Part shown: one piece after another, positions 1 to 9,300 of the stretch
Numbering within the stretch: position 1 is the first letter of the stretch
How the letters are laid out: every line of letters starts with the position of its first letter
NCBI GenBank assembly: GCA_949283535.1
Contig: CASDTC010000005.1
Location: 1 to 51,638 of the forward strand
Direction: 5' to 3'
DNA: 51,638 bases
Source: an uncultured Pseudomonadota bacterium
GTDB taxonomy: Bacteria; Pseudomonadota; Alphaproteobacteria; Rs-D84
Position numbers and translations under genes: made by a program
The notes under the pieces: generated by a model
What the model was told of the DNA's origin: nothing
What the model saw: only the letters and a program-made list of their open reading frames with translations
Databases searched by the model: none

Positions 1-1
1 T

Positions 2-1720
2 TCATCAATGAATTATGGTGAATTGGCATTGGGGCGCAATGTCTTGGTGGCATTCGTTCCATGGCGTGGATATAACTATGAAGATTCTATTGTTATTTCT
101 GAACGCATTTCACGCGATGATGTTTTCACATCGGTCAAGATTGTTGAAAAAGAATTCAAGGTTCGTGATACCCAATTGGGTCCAGAAAGCTTCACCCGCG
201 ACATTCCAAATGTCAGTGAAGAAGCACTGAAAAATCTGGATGAATCTGGAATTATTTATGTGGGTGCGCGTGTAAAACAGGGCGATATCTTGGTTGGTCG
301 TGTTTCACCAAAATCTGAAACATTATTAACCCCCGAAGAAGCACTGTTGCGTAATATCTTTGGTGAAAAGGCATTAAATGTCAAAGATACATCACTGCGT
401 GTCGGACCGAACGAAGAAGGTACAGTTATCGGGGTAAATGTTTTGACGCGCCATGGTGTCAAGAAAGACGAACGCACCCAGATGATTGAACTGCAAAAAA
501 TTGAAAAGATTAACAAAGACCGCGAAGAAGAAACTTCAATCATGGAACGCGGATTTGCGGATCAGATATTCCAAATTGCCGAAGGTATGGTAATTGATTC
601 TGGCACAGGCAGTCTGAAACCATTTATCGGCAAGAAACTGACCCAAGAAGTGTTCGAAGGGATTAAACCAACGGATGTTAAAAAGTTGGTTGTTCGCAAT
701 AAAGAAGCCCAGGCAAAAATTGATGAATTGCGTGAACAACATGTTGCACGGTTAAAGGCGTTGAATGAAAAAGCAGATGCCGAAGTTGCCAAGGCAACAG
801 AAAGCAATTCCTTGGGTGCCGGCGTATTAAAAGAAGTAAAGGTATACATCGCACACAAGATGAAATTACAGCCGGGTGATAAAATGGCGGGACGCCATGG
901 TAACAAAGGTATTGTTTCCAAGGTTGTTCCAATCGAAGACATGCCATACATGGAAGATGGAACCCCAGTTGATTTAGTTTTAAATCCGTTGGGTGTGCCA
1001 TCTCGTATGAATATCGGTCAGATTTTGGAAACCCATCTTGGCATGGCGGCGCGTACATTGGGTCAGCAAATTGGCGCGGTTCTGGAAGAAGTAAAACAAA
1101 AACGCGCGGTTACGGATGATTTGCGTACAACAATTGGCAAGATTTACGGCAAAGAAGTATCTGAAAAATTAGAAAAAATGACGGATACGGATGTCCGTGC
1201 CGAAGCGGCATTATTGCGCGATGGTGTGCCGATGGCAACACCGACATTTGACGGTGCAACCCCCGAAGACATTCGCAAGATGTTGAAATTGGCAAAATTA
1301 CCAGAAACGGGGCAATTCACATTGTATGATGGTATGACGGGTGAAAAGTTTGCGCGTCCTGTAACCGTTGGTGTTATGTACATGCTGAAACTGCATCACT
1401 TTGTTGATGAAAAGATTCACGCACGTTCTGTTGGCAGTTATTCATTGGTAACACAACAGCCATTGTCTGGTAAAGCCCACATGGGTGGTCAGCGTTTGGG
1501 TGAAATGGAAGTATGGGCGCTGGAAGCACATGGTGCTGCACACTTGCTGCGCGAAATGTTGACCGTAAAGTCAGATGATATTGTTGGTCGTACCAAAATG
1601 TATGAAGCCATTATATCTGGCAGCAACGATATCCAAACCGGCACACCAGAAGCGTTCAATGTATTTGTTCGTGAATTGCGTGGTTTGGGATTGGCATTGA
1701 CACCAAAGAAAATAGATTAA
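2..1720 (+). CDS. rpoB: RNA polymerase beta subunit, 3' part (5' end outside window)
   Basis: Catalytic beta subunit of the core RNA polymerase. The reading frame is already open at the left edge, so the gene is cut by the window. What remains matches roughly the last two fifths of RpoB: the segment beginning [13 protein letters not shown], then the [13 protein letters not shown] motif that lines the active centre, [18 protein letters not shown], and the C-terminal clamp region with [20 protein letters not shown] and [16 protein letters not shown]. It ends in a short Lys-rich tail. The first in-frame ATG at position 8 is internal, not a start. rpoC follows 73 bp downstream in the usual order. 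Confidence 0.97.
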   Translation, partial: SSMNYGELALGRNVLVAFVPWRGYNYEDSIVISERISRDDVFTSVKIVEKEFKVRDTQLGPESFTRDIPNVSEEALKNLDESGIIYVGARVKQGDILVGRVSPKSETLLTPEEALLRNIFGEKALNVKDTSLRVGPNEEGTVIGVNVLTRHGVKKDERTQMIELQKIEKINKDREEETSIMERGFADQIFQIAEGMVIDSGTGSLKPFIGKKLTQEVFEGIKPTDVKKLVVRNKEAQAKIDELREQHVARLKALNEKADAEVAKATESNSLGAGVLKEVKVYIAHKMKLQPGDKMAGRHGNKGIVSKVVPIEDMPYMEDGTPVDLVLNPLGVPSRMNIGQILETHLGMAARTLGQQIGAVLEEVKQKRAVTDDLRTTIGKIYGKEVSEKLEKMTDTDVRAEAALLRDGVPMATPTFDGATPEDIRKMLKLAKLPETGQFTLYDGMTGEKFARPVTVGVMYMLKLHHFVDEKIHARSVGSYSLVTQQPLSGKAHMGGQRLGEMEVWALEAHGAAHLLREMLTVKSDDIVGRTKMYEAIISGSNDIQTGTPEAFNVFVRELRGLGLALTPKKID

Positions 1721-1731
1721 AGTTATTGCGC

Positions 1732-1752
1732 TGGTGCCGCAATGCGGCACCA
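1732..1752 (+). promoter_or_regulatory. Hairpin in the rpoB-rpoC spacer
   Basis: A perfect 9-bp inverted repeat (TGGTGCCGC / GCGGCACCA, loop AAT) sits in the 73-bp gap between rpoB and rpoC. It has no T-run after it, so it is not an intrinsic terminator. It could be an RNA-processing or stabilising hairpin that separates the two cistrons; that role is inference. Confidence 0.5.
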
Positions 1753-1793
1753 ACAGATAACAATAAAAAAAGCGACTGAAAGGAGCAAAATTT

Positions 1794-4700
1794 ATGACCA
1801 ATATGTTGCAGAAAATATTTGGACAAATTGAAACCAAGGAACAGTTTGATGCATTGCGTATTACCATTGCATCCCCAGAAGAAATTCTGTCCTGGTCCCA
1901 TGGCGAAGTAAAAAAGCCGGAAACTATAAATTACCATTCTTTGAAACCAGAGCCAGAGGGATTATTCTGCCAGCAGATTTTTGGACCGATGAAAGACTAT
2001 GAATGTGCATGCGGCAAATATAAAAGAATAAAATTCCGTGGCGTTGTCTGCGAACGCTGTGGGGTCGAAGTTGGATCTTCATCTGTTCGCCGTGAACGCA
2101 TGGGGCATATTAAGCTGGCAATACCTGTTGCACATACATGGTTCCTGCGTGAAGGTAAAATCGCAACGCTGTTAAATAATCTGCCCCAGAAAAAATTGGA
2201 ACAGGTTATATCATATGATGCATACATTGTTATTGAACCAGGATTAACCAATCTGAAACAATATGATGTTATCAGCGAAGATGAATATCAAAATGCGGTT
2301 GAAGAATTTGGTGCGGACGCATTTCATGTTGGCATCGGTGCCGAAGGTATTCGCAGTATTATCGCAAATCTGGATATGGGCGATGAACGCACGCGTCTGC
2401 GCGCAGAATTGGCAGAAACCAAATCAGAATCAAAACGCAAAGGTTTAATCAAACAATTAAAACTGGTCGAAGCGTTCTTGGATTCAAAAACAGAACCTGC
2501 ATGGATGTTGCCAGATATTATCCCGGTTATTCCACCAGAAATGCGTCCTTTGGTAACATTAGATGCGGGACATGTTGCGGCGTCTGACCTGAATGATTTA
2601 TACCGCCGTGTTATTATTCGTAATAACCGTCTGAAAAGATTTATTGAAATGCATGCGCCTGAAATCATTGTTCGCAATGAAAAACGCATGCTGCAAGAAG
2701 CGGTTGATTCGTTATTCGATAACGGACACAAGGCGCGTCCAATGGTATCCCAGAACCGCCGCCCATTAAAATCTTTGTCAGATTCATTGCGTGGTAAATC
2801 TGGTCGTTTCCGTATGAACATGTTGGGTAAACGCGTTGATTATTCTGGGCGCAGTGTGATTGTGTCGGGTCCGTCATTAAAATTGCACCAGGTTGGTTTG
2901 CCAAAAACAATGGCGTTGGAATTGTTTAAACCGTTTGTGTATGCGCGTTTGTTGGCGGGTGATTATGCCAACACATTAAAGACCGCCCGCAAAATGGTTG
3001 AAAATGGCGAAGATGTTGTGTGGGAAATCCTGGAAAAGGTTATTTACCAGCATCCTGTATTGTTAAACCGTGCGCCGACATTACACAGGCTGTCGCTGTT
3101 GGCGTTTGAACCAGTGTTAATCGAAGGCAAGGCAATTCGTCTGCACCCATTGGTCTGCAAGGGATTTAACGCGGACTTTGACGGCGACCAGATGTCTGTA
3201 CATGTTCCAATTTCATTAGAGGCCCAATTAGAAGCGCGCACATTAATGTTGTCATCGAACAATGTTTTGTCGCCGGCAAATGGCGAACCGATGATTGTAC
3301 CATCACAAGACATGGTATTGGGGGTATATTATATTTCGTTGATTAATGGTGAACATACGGATAAATCACCGCGCTTTGCCAATATGGACGAAGTGAAAAT
3401 GGCATTGGAAAATAAATCCATTACATTGCACACACCAATTGTTGCGCGTATTAATGGCAAGATTTATAAAACAACCGCCGGTCGTATGATTCTGGGCGAA
3501 TTGTTGCCGAAATCGGATAATATGCCGTTTGATTTGGTGAACAAGGTTATGCCAGTAAAAGAAATCAAAGCATTATTGGCAACAACATATGAACGTTGTG
3601 GTGATAAAGCAATGATTATGTTGGCGGACGCATTGAAAGATACCGGTTTCGAACAGGCGGCACGCAGTGGTATTTCAATCGGGTACGAAGATATTGTGGT
3701 CCCAGAAGAAAAGAAAACAATTATTTCTGAAACCGAAAAAGAAGCCGAAGAAATTGAACAGCAATATCAAAACGGTTTGTTGTCCAGTGGGGAAAGACAT
3801 AACAAATTAATTGACCTGTGGCAGAAAACAACCGATAAAATCGGCGATTTGGCGTATGCCGCCCTGGGCAAGACCGAAGGCGATCATTGGAATTCAGTGT
3901 TAATGATGGCATTATCCGGTGCCCGTGGTTCAAAGCGTCAGATTCAACAGGTTGCGGGTATGCGTGGTATGATGCAGAAGCCCGACGGTTCAATTATCGA
4001 GGTTCCAATTATTTCGAACTTCAAAGAAGGTTTAACCATGTCTGAATACTTTACATCGACCCACGGTGCGCGCAAGGGTATGTCGGATACGGCGTTGAAA
4101 ACCGCTGATGCTGGGTATTTGACACGCCGTTTGGTTGAATTGGCACAGAATACGGTCATTACAGAACATGATTGTGGCACAACTGAATTTATTACTGCAA
4201 AACCTGTATACCAAGGCAGCACATTGTCTGTACCATTGGGCGATGTTGTTTTGGGACGCACGGCGGCACATGATATTATTCATCCATTAACCAAGGAAGT
4301 TATTGTTCCCGCGGGTGAATTAATTACCAAGACTGCCGCGAAACAGATTAATGAATCAGGATTGCCATCGGTTGATGTGCGCAGTGTTTTGACATGTTGC
4401 AGTGATGGTTTGTGTGCAAAATGTTATGGTATGGATTTGTCGCGTAATGCGCTGGTTCATGTTGGTGAAGCGGTTGGTGTTATCGCGGGTCAGTCCATTG
4501 GTGAACCAGGTACCCAGTTAACATTGCGTACATTCCACATTGGTGGGGTTGCATCTGGCGGTGCAGAAAGCCACTTTATAGAGGTTCCTGTTGCCGGCAC
4601 AGTTAAACTAACTGGCGTTAATACGATTAAGAATTCAGCGGGGCGCGTTGTTGTCCTGTCGCGTAATGGTGAATTAGCAATCGTTAATGACAAGGGCGAA

Positions 4701-5903
4701 AAACTGTTTTCCAGCAGTTTGCCATATGCATCTATGCTGATTGTAAACGATGGCGACACCGTGGAAAAGGGCGCCAAGGTTGCAGAATGGGATCCATATT
4801 CCAACACAATCATTGCGGAAAAAGACGGTATTGTTCAATTCCAAGACTTGGTTGAAAATGTTTCATACCAAGAAGAAGTTGATTCAATGACCGGTATCGT
4901 TTCGCGCAAGGTTATAAACTGGAAAGCAAACACCAAGAAAGCGCTGAATCCGGCAATTACATTGGTAAATGACCGCGGTGAAATAATTTCACTGGGCGGT
5001 AAAAAAATTGCAGAATATCTGTTACCAATGTATTCTGTATTGAATGTATCGAACGGACAAAGTGTTGCGGCGGGCGATATTCTGGCGCGTATTCCTGTCC
5101 AGACCAAGCGTACAGGCGATATTACCGGTGGTCTGCCGCGTGTTAATGAATTACTGGAAGTTCGCCGCCCTGCAAATCCGGCATTATTGGCGGAAATCGA
5201 TGGAACCATTGAACTGGAAGATGCGAAATCAAAAATCATCATTCGCATTGTCCCAGATGATGGTACCGCGCCGGTTGAATATGCTGTGCCAAAGGGTACG
5301 AATTTACTGGTTCGCAGTGGCGATGTTGTGAAAAAGGCGGAAAAACTGGTCGATGGCGATCCAGTACCACAAGATATTTTGCGTATCTTGGGGCAAAAGG
5401 CACTGGCAACATTTATGGTCGAACAGATTCAGCAAGTATATCGCTTGCAGGGTGTGTCCATTAATGACAAGCATATTGAAATCTTGATTCGTGAAATGAC
5501 ACGCCGTGTTGAAATCACAAATCCGGGCGATACTGCATTCTTGATGGGTCAGGTTGTTGACCGTGTTGATTTCGAAGAAGAAAATGCTCGTGTTGTTCAT
5601 GATGGCGGACGCCCAGCCGAAGCGTCCCAGGTGCTGGTTGGATTGACCCGTGCATCATTGACATCGCGTTCATTTATATCCAACGCATCGTTCCAACAGA
5701 CAACCAAGGTATTGGTTGATGCGGCAATCAGTGGTGCAACTGATAAACTGGTTGGTATAAATGAAAACTTGATTGTTGGTCGTCTGATTCCAATTGGAAC
5801 TGGTGCATATGTTCGCCGTGTCCGTGAAATTGCCAAAGAAGAAGAAAAGGCAGAACGTCTGGCACGCGAAGGCAACGGTCAGCAACAGTTGCTGGATATA
5901 TAA
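1794..5903 (+). CDS. rpoC: DNA-directed RNA polymerase subunit beta'
   Basis: Largest catalytic subunit of RNA polymerase, 1369 residues, a normal length for the family. The N-terminal zinc site is complete (Cys71, Cys73, Cys86, Cys89), the Mg-binding NADFDGD motif lies near residue 459, and the second zinc-binding cluster CCSDGLCAKC is near residue 868. The trigger-loop/bridge-helix region includes SGARGSKRQIQQVAGMRG. The ATG is preceded by AAGGAGC at good spacing. It forms an operon with rpoB and ends in its own strong terminator. Nothing is unusual in the sequence apart from the downstream neighbour being rpmF. Confidence 0.98.
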   Translation: MTNMLQKIFGQIETKEQFDALRITIASPEEILSWSHGEVKKPETINYHSLKPEPEGLFCQQIFGPMKDYECACGKYKRIKFRGVVCERCGVEVGSSSVRRERMGHIKLAIPVAHTWFLREGKIATLLNNLPQKKLEQVISYDAYIVIEPGLTNLKQYDVISEDEYQNAVEEFGADAFHVGIGAEGIRSIIANLDMGDERTRLRAELAETKSESKRKGLIKQLKLVEAFLDSKTEPAWMLPDIIPVIPPEMRPLVTLDAGHVAASDLNDLYRRVIIRNNRLKRFIEMHAPEIIVRNEKRMLQEAVDSLFDNGHKARPMVSQNRRPLKSLSDSLRGKSGRFRMNMLGKRVDYSGRSVIVSGPSLKLHQVGLPKTMALELFKPFVYARLLAGDYANTLKTARKMVENGEDVVWEILEKVIYQHPVLLNRAPTLHRLSLLAFEPVLIEGKAIRLHPLVCKGFNADFDGDQMSVHVPISLEAQLEARTLMLSSNNVLSPANGEPMIVPSQDMVLGVYYISLINGEHTDKSPRFANMDEVKMALENKSITLHTPIVARINGKIYKTTAGRMILGELLPKSDNMPFDLVNKVMPVKEIKALLATTYERCGDKAMIMLADALKDTGFEQAARSGISIGYEDIVVPEEKKTIISETEKEAEEIEQQYQNGLLSSGERHNKLIDLWQKTTDKIGDLAYAALGKTEGDHWNSVLMMALSGARGSKRQIQQVAGMRGMMQKPDGSIIEVPIISNFKEGLTMSEYFTSTHGARKGMSDTALKTADAGYLTRRLVELAQNTVITEHDCGTTEFITAKPVYQGSTLSVPLGDVVLGRTAAHDIIHPLTKEVIVPAGELITKTAAKQINESGLPSVDVRSVLTCCSDGLCAKCYGMDLSRNALVHVGEAVGVIAGQSIGEPGTQLTLRTFHIGGVASGGAESHFIEVPVAGTVKLTGVNTIKNSAGRVVVLSRNGELAIVNDKGEKLFSSSLPYASMLIVNDGDTVEKGAKVAEWDPYSNTIIAEKDGIVQFQDLVENVSYQEEVDSMTGIVSRKVINWKANTKKALNPAITLVNDRGEIISLGGKKIAEYLLPMYSVLNVSNGQSVAAGDILARIPVQTKRTGDITGGLPRVNELLEVRRPANPALLAEIDGTIELEDAKSKIIIRIVPDDGTAPVEYAVPKGTNLLVRSGDVVKKAEKLVDGDPVPQDILRILGQKALATFMVEQIQQVYRLQGVSINDKHIEILIREMTRRVEITNPGDTAFLMGQVVDRVDFEEENARVVHDGGRPAEASQVLVGLTRASLTSRSFISNASFQQTTKVLVDAAISGATDKLVGINENLIVGRLIPIGTGAYVRRVREIAKEEEKAERLAREGNGQQQLLDI

Positions 5904-5917
5904 TCGACTATCATATT

Positions 5918-5958
5918 TTGCCCAGTTGTCATAATATTTTATGATGCTGGGCAATTTT
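5918..5958 (+). terminator. rpoBC operon terminator
   Basis: Outer stem TTGCCCAG / CTGGGCAA encloses a second inverted repeat (TCATAA / TTATGA), followed by TTTT. It starts 14 bp after the rpoC stop. Confidence 0.7.
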
Positions 5959-5986
5959 GTGGAAAACGCGAAAAATAAAGTTTTTC

Positions 5987-6014
5987 TTGCAAATGCAATA
6001 TATTTTAATAAAAT
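5987..6014 (+). promoter_or_regulatory. Probable rpmF promoter
   Basis: TTGCAA and TAAAAT separated by 16 bp, about 30 bp upstream of the rpmF start and just after the rpoC terminator, so rpmF is probably transcribed on its own. Confidence 0.5.
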
Positions 6015-6043
6015 AGCAAACTGTAAATAAAAAGGATTTTAAA

Positions 6044-6193
6044 ATGGCAACGCCAAAAAGTAAAACAAGTAAAGCACGCAGCGCCCAGCGCCGTTCGCAT
6101 GATGCATTGTCAATAATGCCATGTTCGGTATGCAAGGTATGCGGTGAAAAAAAGCGCCCACATCATATATGTCCGGCATGTGGTGCAAAATAA
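6044..6193 (+). CDS. rpmF: Ribosomal protein bL32
   Basis: Small basic large-subunit protein, 49 residues. It begins MATPKSKTSKARSAQRRSHD, the conserved L32 N-terminus, and carries a zinc-ribbon made from Cys27/Cys30 (with an extra Cys33) and Cys43/Cys46. The start ATG has AAAGGA upstream. In Proteobacteria rpmF commonly sits directly before plsX, and that order is kept here. The usual upstream DUF177/YceD gene is absent and rpoC takes its place. Confidence 0.95.
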   Translation: MATPKSKTSKARSAQRRSHDALSIMPCSVCKVCGEKKRPHHICPACGAK

Positions 6194-6211
6194 TATACAC
6201 AAAGGATAAAC

Positions 6212-6259
6212 AGCAGAACATTGGCGCATTGTTTACAAATTGTGCCGTTCTGCTTTTTT
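6212..6259 (+). terminator. Terminator-like hairpin between rpmF and plsX
   Basis: Stem AGCAGAAC / GTTCTGCT encloses a smaller imperfect helix and is followed by a T-run. It ends only 8 bp before the plsX ATG, so it either terminates rpmF transcripts or attenuates plsX. Confidence 0.6.
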
Positions 6260-6267
6260 AATGTACC

Positions 6268-7289
6268 ATGACAACGGCAAAGAAAATTATCGCAATCGAT
6301 GCAATGGGCGGGGACAAGGGACCAAACGCCGTATTGGGGGGCATGAACCAGTTCCTGTATCAAAACGGCGAAGACGGTGTGTTCTTTCGCGTGTTTGGTC
6401 CCGAAAAACAATTGCGTGAATTATTAATTAAATATCCGCGTGTTGCCCGTAATTGTGATATTATTGATGCGCCAAACGCAATCAAAGGCACGGACAAGGT
6501 TCGTGATGTTATTCGTCATGCCCAAGATACATCGATGTACATGGCAATCAAAGATGTCCGCGAAGGAAATTCTGCCGCAGTGGTCAGTGCGGGTAATACG
6601 GGTATATTAATGTCATTATCAAAACTGGCATTAAAAACAATTGATGGTATTTCGCGTCCGGCAATAACAACAATGTTGCCATCGGGTGGCGGTGATTCCC
6701 GTGTTGTGGTGCTGGATTTGGGCGCAAATGTGCATTGTGATGAAGGGGATTTATTCGACTTTGCCATTTTGGGCAGTGTCTATGCCGAAGCGAAGAAGCG
6801 ACCAAGGGCAACGAAACATTACAGCGTTTAAATAAGTTATTAACCGAACACAAAGACGAATTGCCATACGAATATATTGGATTTGTAGAGGGCAATGACA
6901 TTGGTGGCGGTAATGTCCAGGTTGTTGTAACAGACGGATTTACCGGCAATATTGTTTTAAAAACAGTCGAAGGTACCGCAAAGTTAATCAAACGCGTGTT
7001 GGTTGATAATTTAAAAAAATCAATATTGGCAATTATCGGCGCGTTTTTCTTGGTGCATGTTTTTAAACGATTAAAGAATAAAATTGATCCGCGTTCATAT
7101 GCGGGGGCGACTTTTCTGGGATTGCGTGGTTTTGCGGTCAAGACACACGGCAACAGTGATGCATTGGCATTTGCAAATTCGATTAAATATGCATCTGAAT
7201 TGACGGGGGCAAATTTAAATGATGTAATTGCCGCGCGCGCATTGTCGGTTGCAAATATTCGTGAAAAAATCGGTCAAGAATCTGAATAA
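6268..7289 (+). pseudogene. plsX: Phosphate acyltransferase PlsX, disrupted by an internal deletion with frameshift
   Basis: PlsX converts acyl-ACP to acyl-phosphate for phospholipid synthesis. The first part (6268-6831) has IAIDAMGGDKGP, VVSAGNTGILM and VVVLDLGANVHCD, all typical. The frame then runs into a stop. The remainder continues in a different frame from about 6795 (EATKGNETLQRLNK, then GFVEGNDI, VTDGFTGNIVLKT, FLGLRGFAVKTHG) to 7289. Between the halves the conserved stretch around NPRVALLNIG of other PlsX proteins is missing, roughly 18 residues. The junction lies in a short direct repeat, GAAGCGA at 6787-6793 and again at 6795-6801. The start has no Shine-Dalgarno sequence. It is either a true deletion or an assembly error; both halves otherwise look well conserved. 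Confidence 0.85.
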
Positions 7290-7317
7290 AAAACACCGGC
7301 AAATGCCGGCATTTTTT
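7290..7317. terminator. Terminator shared by plsX and the GMP reductase gene
   Basis: CCGGCAAATGCCGG with A-runs on the left and T-runs on the right lies between two convergent genes, so it can work in both directions. The reductase stop codon overlaps its T-run. Confidence 0.75.
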
Positions 7318-8401
7318 AATCGCCAAAAACCGTATTTAATTGCGTATTGACGCGATAAAATGTTGTGCATTTGCAAACATCTTTTAATCTGCGCGCGCCA
7401 ATATATGTCATATATGAACGCAGACCACCCAGTATATCTTGATTCATTTTATCAATTGAGCCACGCAATGGAACTTCGACAACGCGTCCTTCGCTGGCAC
7501 GATATTTTGGCATGCCGTGATAGTGTTTGTTTTGTGCGTATTCTGATGACATGCCATAAAATACTTTGAATTGTTTTGTTTCAATTATGCGTTCACCTGT
7601 TTGCGCATCAATCTGATTTGTTATATATTTCTTTTCGATGATATCGCCAGCGGCTTCGGCACAGCCCGCATAAAATCCACCCATCATTACAAAATCTGCA
7701 CCGGCACCAAACGCCTTGCATATATCGCCAATATATACAACACCGCCATCACTGCAAATCATACCGCCAATACCATGGGCTGTATCGGCGCATTCAAATA
7801 TTGTTGATAATTGTGGACGACCAACGCCTGTTATACGCCGGGTGATACATGCACTGCCACTGCCAATACCGCATTTTACAATATCTGCGCCTGATAAAAT
7901 TAAATCTTCGACCAGTTCGGCTGTAACAGCATTGCCAACCATTAATAAAATATCAGGAAATTTTTCACGCATTTTTATCACCAGTTCTTTGACCCGTGGA
8001 ATATATGCGTTTGGAACATCAATACATATATTGCGACATTTGCCAGGATATTGGGTTAATATAGTTTCGATTTTTTCATAATCTTCATCACGCAGCCCCA
8101 TTGACAAGAACACATAATCGCGGCAATCATTTTCATTTATAAATTTTATTAAATCGTCAACTGGGTAATGCTTGTGCAGACAGCAAAACATTTTGTTTTG
8201 CATCATATGTTTTGCGACTTCGAATGTACCAACGGTTGCCATATTTGCAGAAATTATACCTGTGCCGATGATTTTTCGTGGACACCATTTAAATTTATAT
8301 TCACGGGTAATTTCAACCTCTGACCGGGAATTTATAAATGATCGTTTTGGTTTAACCAACACATCTTTAAAATCCAGTTCCGTTTGTTCATAAATTTTCA
8401 T
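7316..8401 (-). CDS. guaC: GMP reductase
   Basis: NADPH-dependent deamination of GMP to IMP, a purine-salvage step. The 361-residue protein has an IMPDH/GMPR TIM-barrel: DFKDVLVKPKRS at the N-terminus, the flexible catalytic loop GSGSACITRRITGVG with the nucleophile Cys185, and the downstream phosphate-binding SDGG and MMGG segments. There are no CBS domains, and the length fits GMPR rather than the longer IMP dehydrogenase. A longer frame reaches 8479, but AAAGGA stands 8-9 bases before the ATG at 8401, so that start is chosen. It is part of the block that separates plsX from fabH. Confidence 0.9.
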   Translation of the reverse strand: MKIYEQTELDFKDVLVKPKRSFINSRSEVEITREYKFKWCPRKIIGTGIISANMATVGTFEVAKHMMQNKMFCCLHKHYPVDDLIKFINENDCRDYVFLSMGLRDEDYEKIETILTQYPGKCRNICIDVPNAYIPRVKELVIKMREKFPDILLMVGNAVTAELVEDLILSGADIVKCGIGSGSACITRRITGVGRPQLSTIFECADTAHGIGGMICSDGGVVYIGDICKAFGAGADFVMMGGFYAGCAEAAGDIIEKKYITNQIDAQTGERIIETKQFKVFYGMSSEYAQNKHYHGMPKYRASEGRVVEVPLRGSIDKMNQDILGGLRSYMTYIGARRLKDVCKCTTFYRVNTQLNTVFGD

Positions 8402-8465
8402 ATACCAATCCTTTTTTATCATTTTGCAATTTATATTATTACCGAAACTGTCAATGTGCAATAAA

Positions 8466-8494
8466 TAAAATACCGGCATTTGCCGGCATTTTAT
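8466..8494 (-). terminator. Terminator of the MerR-family gene
   Basis: On the minus strand the stem reads CCGGCAAATGCCGG followed by TATTTTATTT. The same stem-loop terminates plsX and ihfA. Confidence 0.65.
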
Positions 8495-8926
8495 TTATTT
8501 TTTTGTATGAGGTATGCTGTCAAAAAAATCGGGCATTTTTACTTTCTTGCCGTCATATATAGACATCGTCCCTGCCTTTAATGCGCGTGCATAATATTTT
8601 ATTTTAAATTCGACCACTGCCATTGTTTTTTGCATTTCGTCCAGTTGTTTTTGAACTGCATCACGCCGTTGTAAAAACATATCATATCGTTGCTGGATTG
8701 TTTTATCCCCCTGGGCATTCCAGTCCAGGTATTGCTTTATTTCAACCAATGACATTCCTGTTTTTTTCAGACATTCAATTATCCCCAGACATCGTAAGTC
8801 TGCATCGCAATAATCACGAATGCCCCCGCGTTTTTTTGCAACATTGTTCAGCAATCCTTCTTTTTCATAAAAACGCAGGGTATGTTCTGATAATCCTGTT
8901 ATTTTTGATATTTCACCAATTCGCAT
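8495..8926 (-). CDS. MerR-family transcriptional regulator
   Basis: 143-residue regulator. The N-terminus MRIGEISKITGLSEHTLRFY plus EKEGLL is the MerR winged-helix signature. It is followed by the usual second helix pair and a coiled-coil dimerisation helix (about residues 75-115). The C-terminus has no cysteine cluster, which argues against a metal sensor of the MerR/ZntR/CueR type; it resembles the NmlR/AdhR-like group. It is divergent from the flavodoxin remnant, and the promoter between them has the 19-bp spacer typical of MerR-controlled promoters, so its ancestral target was probably that gene. The signal it senses cannot be read from the sequence. Confidence 0.85.
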   Translation of the reverse strand: MRIGEISKITGLSEHTLRFYEKEGLLNNVAKKRGGIRDYCDADLRCLGIIECLKKTGMSLVEIKQYLDWNAQGDKTIQQRYDMFLQRRDAVQKQLDEMQKTMAVVEFKIKYYARALKAGTMSIYDGKKVKMPDFFDSIPHTKK

Positions 8927-8936
8927 AAAAAACCTC

Positions 8937-8967
8937 TTGACTTAGAGTTGAGTCTAGGACTTATACT
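8937..8967 (+). promoter_or_regulatory. MerR-type promoter with 19-bp spacer
   Basis: TTGACT (8937-8942) and TATACT (8962-8967) are separated by 19 bp. An imperfect dyad around CTTAGAGT / AGTCTAGG lies in the spacer. Overlong spacers with a dyad are the hallmark of MerR-regulated promoters, and the divergent merR-like gene starts 10 bp away. Confidence 0.75.
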
Positions 8968-9014
8968 TACCAAAGTCAAGTAATATAATTTGACATAACG
9001 CAAAGGATAAAGAA

Positions 9015-9264
9015 ATGAAATCACTGCTGTATATTGGCATCGCCTGTTCGTACATTTTTAACAAACGCGGATTTGTCTGGAAAAACGGTCATACCATTTA
9101 ATACACATGGGGGCAGTGGCGCTGGCAATGTTCACACAGGCATTGCGACATTGACGCCAAATTCCACGCATTTAAATGGAATTGCAATTTATGGCAGCGC
9201 CGCTGCCAATTCTGGCGATACGGTGAAAGAATGGCTGACAGAAATTGGTATTATTCAACAATAA
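9015..9264 (+). pseudogene. Flavodoxin-like gene remnant
   Basis: From about 9034 the frame encodes LASPVRTFLTNADLSGKTV, IPFNTHGGSGAGN and a final helix KEWLTEIGI, which match the C-terminal half of flavodoxin-fold proteins of the short flavodoxin/NAD(P)H-reductase group. The N-terminal half with the FMN phosphate-binding loop is missing. A plausible original start, ATG at 9015 with AAAGGA upstream, begins MKSLLY in a different frame, so an internal piece of perhaps 70-80 codons seems to have been lost. The gene still has its MerR-type promoter and its terminator. Read alone, the open frame could only start at TTG 9034 without a proper ribosome site. Confidence 0.7.
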
Positions 9265-9297
9265 AAAAAAGACCGGCAAATGTCGGTCTTTTTTTAT
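9263..9297. terminator. Bidirectional terminator after the flavodoxin remnant
   Basis: GACCGGCA / TGTCGGTC stem with one G-T pair, flanked by A8 on the left and T7 on the right, between two convergent genes. Confidence 0.7.
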
Positions 9298-9300
9298 TAA

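Noticed and set aside
8402-8479. N-terminal extension of GMP reductase to 8479
   Set aside because: It adds residues absent from the family, and AAAGGA lies before the ATG at 8401.
9034-9264. A 76-codon open frame as an independent gene
   Set aside because: It begins with TTG without a ribosome site and its protein is clearly only the C-terminal half of a flavodoxin-like fold, so it is listed as a pseudogene.
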